A stretch of 17,052 bases of DNA. Source: an uncultured Lachnospiraceae bacterium. GTDB taxonomy: Bacteria > Bacillota > Clostridia > Lachnospirales > Lachnospiraceae. Shown piece after piece: positions 13,101 through 17,052 of the stretch. Location of the stretch: NCBI GenBank assembly GCA_910579285.1, contig CAJTTT010000041.1:1-17052 (forward strand). The letters run 5' to 3'. Numbering within the stretch: position 1 is the first letter of the stretch; each line of letters begins with the position of its first letter. A program made the position numbers and the translations under genes. Under the pieces are notes generated by a model that was not told the origin of the DNA, ran no database searches, and saw only the letters and a list, made by a program, of their open reading frames with translations.

Positions 13101-15593
13101 AATATCACTTCCGGCGGCATTGCCGAAATCAAGTGGAAGGACGGGGAAAGCGGCCCGGAGCAGACGGCGGCGGGACTGCCGGGAACCACGCCGGTATACA
13201 GCAAAATAGTTAAGATACCCGTGGACACGGACGGTACCCATACATACTATGTGCAGGCAACGGACAATGCGGGAAATGAGAGCGGGTGGCAGACGGTTAC
13301 AGTCCGCATTGACATAAGCAATCCGAAATTTAGCGGAGACGTAAGCGTCACAAACCGCACAGAGGAAGGGGCGGATATTACCTTTACCCCGTCCGAAGGC
13401 GGAAAGGCATACTGGATTGTGTCTGATACCGGCACAGCGCCGGGTGCGCAGGATGTCATTGCTGGCGCGCAGGGAGGCGCAGGGAAAGGCGGTGTCAGAG
13501 ATGTTACGGGCAGTATGCCGGATACCTTTACTGTCACAGGGCTTACTTCCGGGGAGAAGCATACTGTCTATGTGGTGCTGGAGGATGCCGCAGGCAACCT
13601 GTCCGTGGTAAAGGAAGTAACGTTTACCACCCTGCAGAAAGCGCCGGAGATTACGCTTCGTGACCTTGACATAGATTATGAGAAAGAAACCGTAAGACTG
13701 CCAGACAGTTTCGGGGATGCAGAGGTTTACACAAATCCAGAAGACCCGGCGGGAAGTAAGATAGAGCCGGGAGCGGACGGTTCCCTGCCGGTGGAACCGG
13801 GTACGCCTGTTTATGTACGCTATCCCGAAAAGACGGAGGACGGGGAGACAACCCCGGCAAGCGGCGGTGCAAAAATTGATATTCCGGGCAGACCCGCCGC
13901 GCCCGCGCCCAAAAAGACGGCAGTGACCGACACGACTGTGACGGTGACGGATCCGGCAGCAGGGGAAGAATATATCCTTGTGGAAAAAGGGAGCCTGCCG
14001 GAAGGTGCAGACCCCGACTGGGACAATGCAGACAAGGTAAATGAGACAGGGGTATTTACGCGACTGGACCCTAATAAGGAGTATGAGCTGTATGTAAGGA
14101 AGAAAGCGACGCAGGATTATTTTGCCTCCGAGTCTGCAAAGACGGAAGTGCGGACTTATGTGACGATAGAAGAATCGAATGTTACAGGCGAAGGCGCAGG
14201 GCAGACCGAGAATACCGCGCTTACGCCGGATGCGCCCGACGGGGATGGAGACACAGTGACTTTTACGGGAACTTACGGGGAAGAATATACCCCGGTCATC
14301 AAAGTGGACGGAAAAGAGATAGTACCCGGAGAAGGTACGCCCGGTTCGGAAATGACATGGGATGGGAATAGTGGAGAGTGGAAGTATACCTATGAGATAC
14401 CGGGCGGCACATCAAATGTACAGATTACCGTGGAGTTTCGGAAGCGTGTCGTTACCGGTATTGCGGCAGCGCCGGACAGCCTGACAATCTATGCGGATGA
14501 TGCAGCAAACGGGAGCATGGAAGCGCTTACCGCATACCTGAAAGACCACTGTAACGTACAGACAGTCTATGACAACCAAACAAAGGAAATCGTGCAGGAG
14601 GAGGCGTCCTTTGTCACGACAGACAGTTTTGTACAAAAGGGCACGGCATATCGTTATACGGTTTCCGTCGGGGGAAGGACATGTACAGCCGCCTTGACGG
14701 TACAGCCGTTGACCGCATCGGTACAGAACCCGGATACACTCAGGAAGAAACGGAAGAACGGCGGCTATACGGAGCAGGAAGTGTGTGCATGGCTTCCCGC
14801 ACAGGCCACAGTAACCTACACGGGGACAGGCTATACGACGAGGACGGAAACACGGGCGGTCACATGGGACACAAGTTCTGTGGGAGAGGAGTTTGGCGGA
14901 GTGTCAGGTGAAGAAACGGTGGGCGGAACCGTGGAACTGCCCGCATGGGCAACGGGACAGAACACTGCCAGCATTACGATTCGGTTTGAGAATGGAAAAC
15001 CTTCGTCCAGCGGCGGAAGCAATGGCGGCAGTGATAATAACGGCGGCGGTGAAAACATTGGTGAAGACAGCAGCGGCAGCAGTGGCGGAAGTGAAAACAG
15101 CGGTAGCAGCACTGCACCGGGGAACGGAAAAAATCCCGGAAAACCGGCAGTTACACCGCCATCGGCGACAGCCGCGCCGCCCACAGATGCAGCGCGGATA
15201 AACCTTTCCAAAGAGTCACAGCCGACCGCCCAGACAGACACGCCGGACAGCCGGCAGGAAGATGAGAATGGACAGGGAAAAGCGGCATCGCCGCAGAAGG
15301 AAGAAAAACTGTCAGAAGCGGATTCAGAACAGCCGGGACAGGACAAAGAACAGACGGCTTCGATGTCCGCAGATGACGGAAAGATCGAGATATCCGGCGG
15401 GGTTATAGAGGGAGAGGCAGGATCAGATCATGCGTCAAAATGCGCGCTCTGCCATATCTGCCCGACTTTCCTTGGTGTCTGTTATTTTGTCTGGCTGATT
15501 CTGCTTGCAGCGGCAGTGATTGCGGCAATTGTGGTGATTGTGGTTTTGAAACGGAAAAAGGAGACGGCCAAATCAGATAAGAGCAAGGAATAA
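10107..15593 (+). CDS. Giant surface protein: beta-helix-like region, Ig/MBG/Fn3-like domains, Cys-rich C-terminal anchor
   Basis: An 1828-residue secreted, membrane-anchored protein. Signal peptide at 1-45 (cleavage near VFAAS); acidic linker to about 125; a helical Glu/Ala-rich segment about 130-215; a beta-helix-like stretch about 226-500 with Gly-rich turns (GTFNLYSGTI, GAFNIEGGTITG), as in right-handed parallel helices; two MBG/YDG-like repeats about 611-690 and 690-765 (LTYNGQEQ..., TGKGNYTGT); then Ig- and Fn3-like units to about 1350, with DKTPPV, ATDNAGNESG and EDAAGNLS boundaries. More beta domains follow, then a Ser/Gly/Asn/Pro-rich stalk about 1632-1770. The C-terminus has Cys1779, 1782, 1785 and 1792, a membrane helix about 1790-1817 and a Lys-rich tail; no LPxTG is seen. 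The ATG at 10107 follows GGGAGGT at 10093-10099. Codons 59-62 contain a ten-G run. An adhesin or matrix role is likely; no enzyme motif is recognised. Confidence 0.88.
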   Translation: MDQKRAWLKAVGRKRYLRILAAILSFCVLLTSLPSLPAALTVFAASEETDIPPDDEKIPGGGLNDNVDDTPSTKQEETEESGGTDETIVPDKNTDDTEGEEGGAGENTSPEGEDEETEDAGHEENGTDAAVQALLARIDALPDAEEYLAAEPDVEDEDAYAAWEEKLYEYAEEALSIMEEYETLTKEQQAFISGEELAKLTAWTEIAEIAGESAQVMATASHSHSGISFDTPLPADGGRLTSGNYYLDGDVTLKDYISISSSEEVKLCLNGNTLNGPDIYDAINVYGTLHIYDCQGRGVFHNDRRKAIDNSGTFNLYSGTITSNYSCVITTSGTCNLSGGIVEGGSEEQILNSKTLTISGDTVVRGGKYAVFNNGRDGTVLTVKDNAQLSGEERGVYNLYGAFNIEGGTITGQKYGIYQGPYATVSYLSGSPKVSGQEADLYLHTRIDTTLENVKVDAVSYSGAALTVMEDATNGRKDAYAIKVSEGNKDKFTLLNEGWLYAYKDGGLIIHEHSYKYKASTEKGNVVIESCTCGHEETATLSLQKNADLTYTGSGIKPVTVSYSDGWVGTGSSRPGDSRIRYSSNINVGQATASLTIGLSAQASLNFTIAAASMDDAAITLADGALTYNGQEQTKEVTNVTVNGRTLIPGTDYTIVGNTGTDAGEYTITVTGRMNYSGTRQITFQILRKTLTADMVTIAPGPHYYTGNAVTPDITVRDGSTVLLDGTDYTVSYAANVNPGPATVRVTGKGNYTGTVNQTFTIECRELPSGNLTDYVDMSSSPNEDGWYCADIVLTPKDGYSVGKTPGDIGDSVVISEETGTDGETKTIYIKDGAGNIYQAQFPYKLDKTPPVTDLSHMTVENGTKDLGNWIIGKKSMRIKIPAGDITDTPSGIEEVTYETAPDSGTGQSGTLLVKGGYYEIALNAEFSGIIRLTARDRAGNTTQVSLTAAGGKVIAEDYAPVVNITLPDTPQPNADGWYSETFDITVTVTDDKDSGNNNITSGGIAEIKWKDGESGPEQTAAGLPGTTPVYSKIVKIPVDTDGTHTYYVQATDNAGNESGWQTVTVRIDISNPKFSGDVSVTNRTEEGADITFTPSEGGKAYWIVSDTGTAPGAQDVIAGAQGGAGKGGVRDVTGSMPDTFTVTGLTSGEKHTVYVVLEDAAGNLSVVKEVTFTTLQKAPEITLRDLDIDYEKETVRLPDSFGDAEVYTNPEDPAGSKIEPGADGSLPVEPGTPVYVRYPEKTEDGETTPASGGAKIDIPGRPAAPAPKKTAVTDTTVTVTDPAAGEEYILVEKGSLPEGADPDWDNADKVNETGVFTRLDPNKEYELYVRKKATQDYFASESAKTEVRTYVTIEESNVTGEGAGQTENTALTPDAPDGDGDTVTFTGTYGEEYTPVIKVDGKEIVPGEGTPGSEMTWDGNSGEWKYTYEIPGGTSNVQITVEFRKRVVTGIAAAPDSLTIYADDAANGSMEALTAYLKDHCNVQTVYDNQTKEIVQEEASFVTTDSFVQKGTAYRYTVSVGGRTCTAALTVQPLTASVQNPDTLRKKRKNGGYTEQEVCAWLPAQATVTYTGTGYTTRTETRAVTWDTSSVGEEFGGVSGEETVGGTVELPAWATGQNTASITIRFENGKPSSSGGSNGGSDNNGGGENIGEDSSGSSGGSENSGSSTAPGNGKNPGKPAVTPPSATAAPPTDAARINLSKESQPTAQTDTPDSRQEDENGQGKAASPQKEEKLSEADSEQPGQDKEQTASMSADDGKIEISGGVIEGEAGSDHASKCALCHICPTFLGVCYFVWLILLAAAVIAAIVVIVVLKRKKETAKSDKSKE
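10283..10292 (+). repeat. Ten-G homopolymer inside the surface protein gene
   Basis: An uninterrupted run of 10 G spans codons 59-62, encoding part of IPGGGLN just after the signal peptide. Losing one G gives GGT TAA, an immediate stop. Gaining one gives GTT AAA CGA TAA, a stop three codons on. Such tracts are known slipped-strand hot spots. Confidence 0.9.
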
Positions 15594-15606
15594 TCAAATG
15601 GTAACC

Positions 15607-15653
15607 GGGGGCGTAAGTCTGTGACAGATGGCTTATGCCCCCCCCTTTTTTTA
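15607..15653 (+). terminator. Rho-independent terminator of the surface protein gene
   Basis: GGGGGCGTAAG (15607-15617) pairs with CTTATGCCCCC (15632-15642) with one G-U pair; weak further pairing is possible inside the loop. The C-run is followed by seven T (15646-15652). It lies 13 bases past the surface protein stop and before the convergent permease gene. Confidence 0.85.
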
Positions 15654-15674
15654 TAGGAAATTGCGACAAGGTTT

Positions 15675-16922
15675 TCAGCGGTCTTTGCGGCTGGCGTAGG
15701 AGTGAATGGCTAAGGCGGCAAACAGCGGAATTTCCACCACATAAGCCCCGAGCATCGCATGGGGCAGCCAGACGGAAAGGGAGCCGATATTCCAAAAATC
15801 GAAATCCGCGGCGGCATACAGAATGCTGGTCTGCAGGCTGAGCGCTCCGGCAGGCAGGATGCTGTAAAGCCAGATAGAAATCTCTTCAGGCATAGCCATG
15901 TAAATGATAATTGGCAGAATACAGAACAGGAGTGCAGTTGACAGGCACGTCACCACATTTCTGATTCTGGAGGAGAGAAGCAGGGTAAGGCTGGCTGTCG
16001 CCAGCAGGCTAAGCAGCCCGGACACGGCGACAAATCCCTGAAGCTGCCCGATGTTCCAGTCCGGCAGATTGATAATCGAATACATCATCTGCATGGAAGT
16101 TTTGGTGCACTCCCAGCCCCAGAGGCTGTTTGATACGAGGATGTAAATGGCGGCGCAGAGGCAGTAGGCAGCGCCGCAGATTAGAAAGGAGGCTGCGATT
16201 TTGATGAAAGCAAATTTTGTCTTCCCGTATTTGGTACAGCGGAAGATATCGTCCGCCCCGGTCTGATAATCGGAAGTAAAAACAGGCGCGGCGATGACGG
16301 TGCAGAAAAGCAGGATCAGAAAAGAGAGGAGAATCTGATAATCCATAGCGTCCTTGCTGTAGCCGGGAAAAAACAGATACGGCTTTTGAACCTGACTAAA
16401 ACGGTCAACAGCAAGCTGCTGAGCCGCGGGATGTTTTTTCTGCTCCTGTTTCATCAAAGATACGATACGTTCACTGCATAAATCGTAATAATTGTCCACC
16501 TTTTCAGAATCAATTTCGGGAATGGACGGTGCAATGCCGGAATCGGGATCGGCAAAAATTTCCCGGATCCCGTGCAGCAGCGGGGCATAGGGCAGGATTT
16601 CGGCCGCGTAGACGCCTTCGGGAAGATCGTAGGAAGTTTCAGCGCCGTATCTGGACAGGCATGCCTGATAGTTTTCCACGGCCTGCCGCGCTTTTTCGGG
16701 CGTGACGGTTCCGGCGATATCCGCCTGCAATTCTTTCTCGTAAGCGATGGACTTAAGCCCCTGCAGCTCAATTGTCCGGCCCTGCGTGTCTCTATAGCTG
16801 TTGTAGGAAAACGTGATGGGCAGCCATGCCATGAGGAAGGAGAGGAGCAGGGCTGCGCCCAGCAGAATCAGTGTCAGTCTTGTCTTCAAAATTCGTTTCA
16901 GTTCCACTTTTAGCAATCGCAT
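15675..16922 (-). CDS. ABC-2 type permease
   Basis: A 415-residue membrane component of an ABC exporter or export-like system. It has one N-terminal membrane helix (about 15-35, after basic MRLLKVELKRILKTR), a long outer loop (about 36-195), and then five or six membrane segments from about 200 to 405, the usual layout of ABC-2 permeases. The motif FTSDYQTGADDIFRCTKYGKTK after the second helix resembles the region in ABC-2 proteins where the ATPase couples (E/DY..GT...... R). The start ATG at 16922-16920 is preceded by AGGAGGT and lies 5 bases after the stop of the partner ATPase; an in-frame start at 16964 would overlap the ATPase end and is less likely. No substrate can be named. It is convergent with the surface protein gene. 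Confidence 0.85.
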   Translation of the reverse strand: MRLLKVELKRILKTRLTLILLGAALLLSFLMAWLPITFSYNSYRDTQGRTIELQGLKSIAYEKELQADIAGTVTPEKARQAVENYQACLSRYGAETSYDLPEGVYAAEILPYAPLLHGIREIFADPDSGIAPSIPEIDSEKVDNYYDLCSERIVSLMKQEQKKHPAAQQLAVDRFSQVQKPYLFFPGYSKDAMDYQILLSFLILLFCTVIAAPVFTSDYQTGADDIFRCTKYGKTKFAFIKIAASFLICGAAYCLCAAIYILVSNSLWGWECTKTSMQMMYSIINLPDWNIGQLQGFVAVSGLLSLLATASLTLLLSSRIRNVVTCLSTALLFCILPIIIYMAMPEEISIWLYSILPAGALSLQTSILYAAADFDFWNIGSLSVWLPHAMLGAYVVEIPLFAALAIHSYASRKDR

Positions 16923-16927
16923 GTCAC

Positions 16928-17052
16928 TTACCTCCTGTTGTTGGTTTCCTGGGGGAACAGCCATAAGTACAGATCCTCCAGGTGCGGCGCCGCAGGCTCG
17001 GAATCTTCGGTACAGGGAGCATCTGCCAGATAACGAATGGATATCCGGCCAT
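16928..17052 (-). CDS. ABC transporter ATPase, C-terminal end (partial)
   Basis: Only the last 40 codons are present; the gene continues past the window edge. The tail APHLEDLYLWLF matches the C-terminal extension of ABC-2 exporter ATPases (typically P-LED-YL-L-), which packs against the ATPase core. Walker motifs lie outside. It is immediately upstream of the permease gene in the same direction (5-base gap), so the two form an exporter pair. Confidence 0.75.
   Translation of the reverse strand, partial: GRISIRYLADAPCTEDSEPAAPHLEDLYLWLFPQETNNRR

Noticed and set aside
14831..15346. Minus-strand open frame of 171 codons opposite the surface protein gene
   Set aside because: It is the antisense of a biased Ser/Gly/Pro stalk, a common source of long false frames; no start signal and no recognisable domain.
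15420..15593. Sortase LPxTG anchor at the surface protein C-terminus
   Set aside because: No LPxTG or close variant precedes the membrane helix; a Cys-rich motif is there instead.

Overview
The window reads as a chromosomal stretch from a Gram-positive, moderate-GC Clostridia, most likely a Lachnospiraceae-type gut anaerobe. This is inferred from strong GGAGG ribosome binding sites, a T-box leader, a large clostridial-type serine recombinase, paired zinc-ribbon Ser/Thr kinases with an HRDISPDN loop, and a very large Ig-like surface protein ending in a Cys-rich membrane anchor. No 16S or other taxonomic marker is present, so the genus cannot be fixed.

Layout from left to right. (1) 1-425, minus strand: the N-terminal catalytic part of a large serine recombinase, apparently the edge of an integrated mobile element lying to the left. 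(2) About 469-4849, plus strand: the 3' half of an FHA-domain gene, beheaded next to the recombinase, followed by two tandem transmembrane Ser/Thr kinases. Their cytoplasmic halves are near copies, but their outer halves differ completely: a C-type-lectin-like domain in one, TPR plus YD-type repeats in the other. A strong terminator closes this operon at 4968-5010. (3) 5011-5196: a repeat element with perfect 16-bp inverted ends. (4) 5200-8144, minus strand: a three-gene ABC importer (lipoprotein, permease, ATPase). A T-box leader at about 8315-8630 with a UGG (Trp) specifier precedes it, so the importer is very probably for tryptophan (TrpXYZ type). A second, oppositely oriented copy of the repeat family sits between the T-box terminator and the first gene.

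(5) 8821-9498: a CPBP (CAAX-type) intramembrane protease. (6) 9552-9981: a UPF0175 antitoxin-like gene followed by a PIN-type toxin gene cut off after about 30 codons, a decayed toxin-antitoxin pair. (7) 10107-15593: an 1828-residue secreted surface protein with a beta-helix-like region, MBG/YDG-like repeats, Ig/Fn3-like domains, a Ser/Gly/Pro-rich stalk and a C-terminal membrane anchor without LPxTG. Its 5' end carries a run of ten G in which a one-base change in either direction brings a stop within a few codons, so it could be phase variable. (8) 15675-17052, minus strand: an ABC-2 type permease and the C-terminus of its ATPase.

The strongest leads are the lectin-fold receptor kinase in an FHA/kinase operon interrupted by a mobile element, the inverted-repeat family flanking the Trp importer, the poly-G switch candidate, and the Cys-rich C-terminal anchor.
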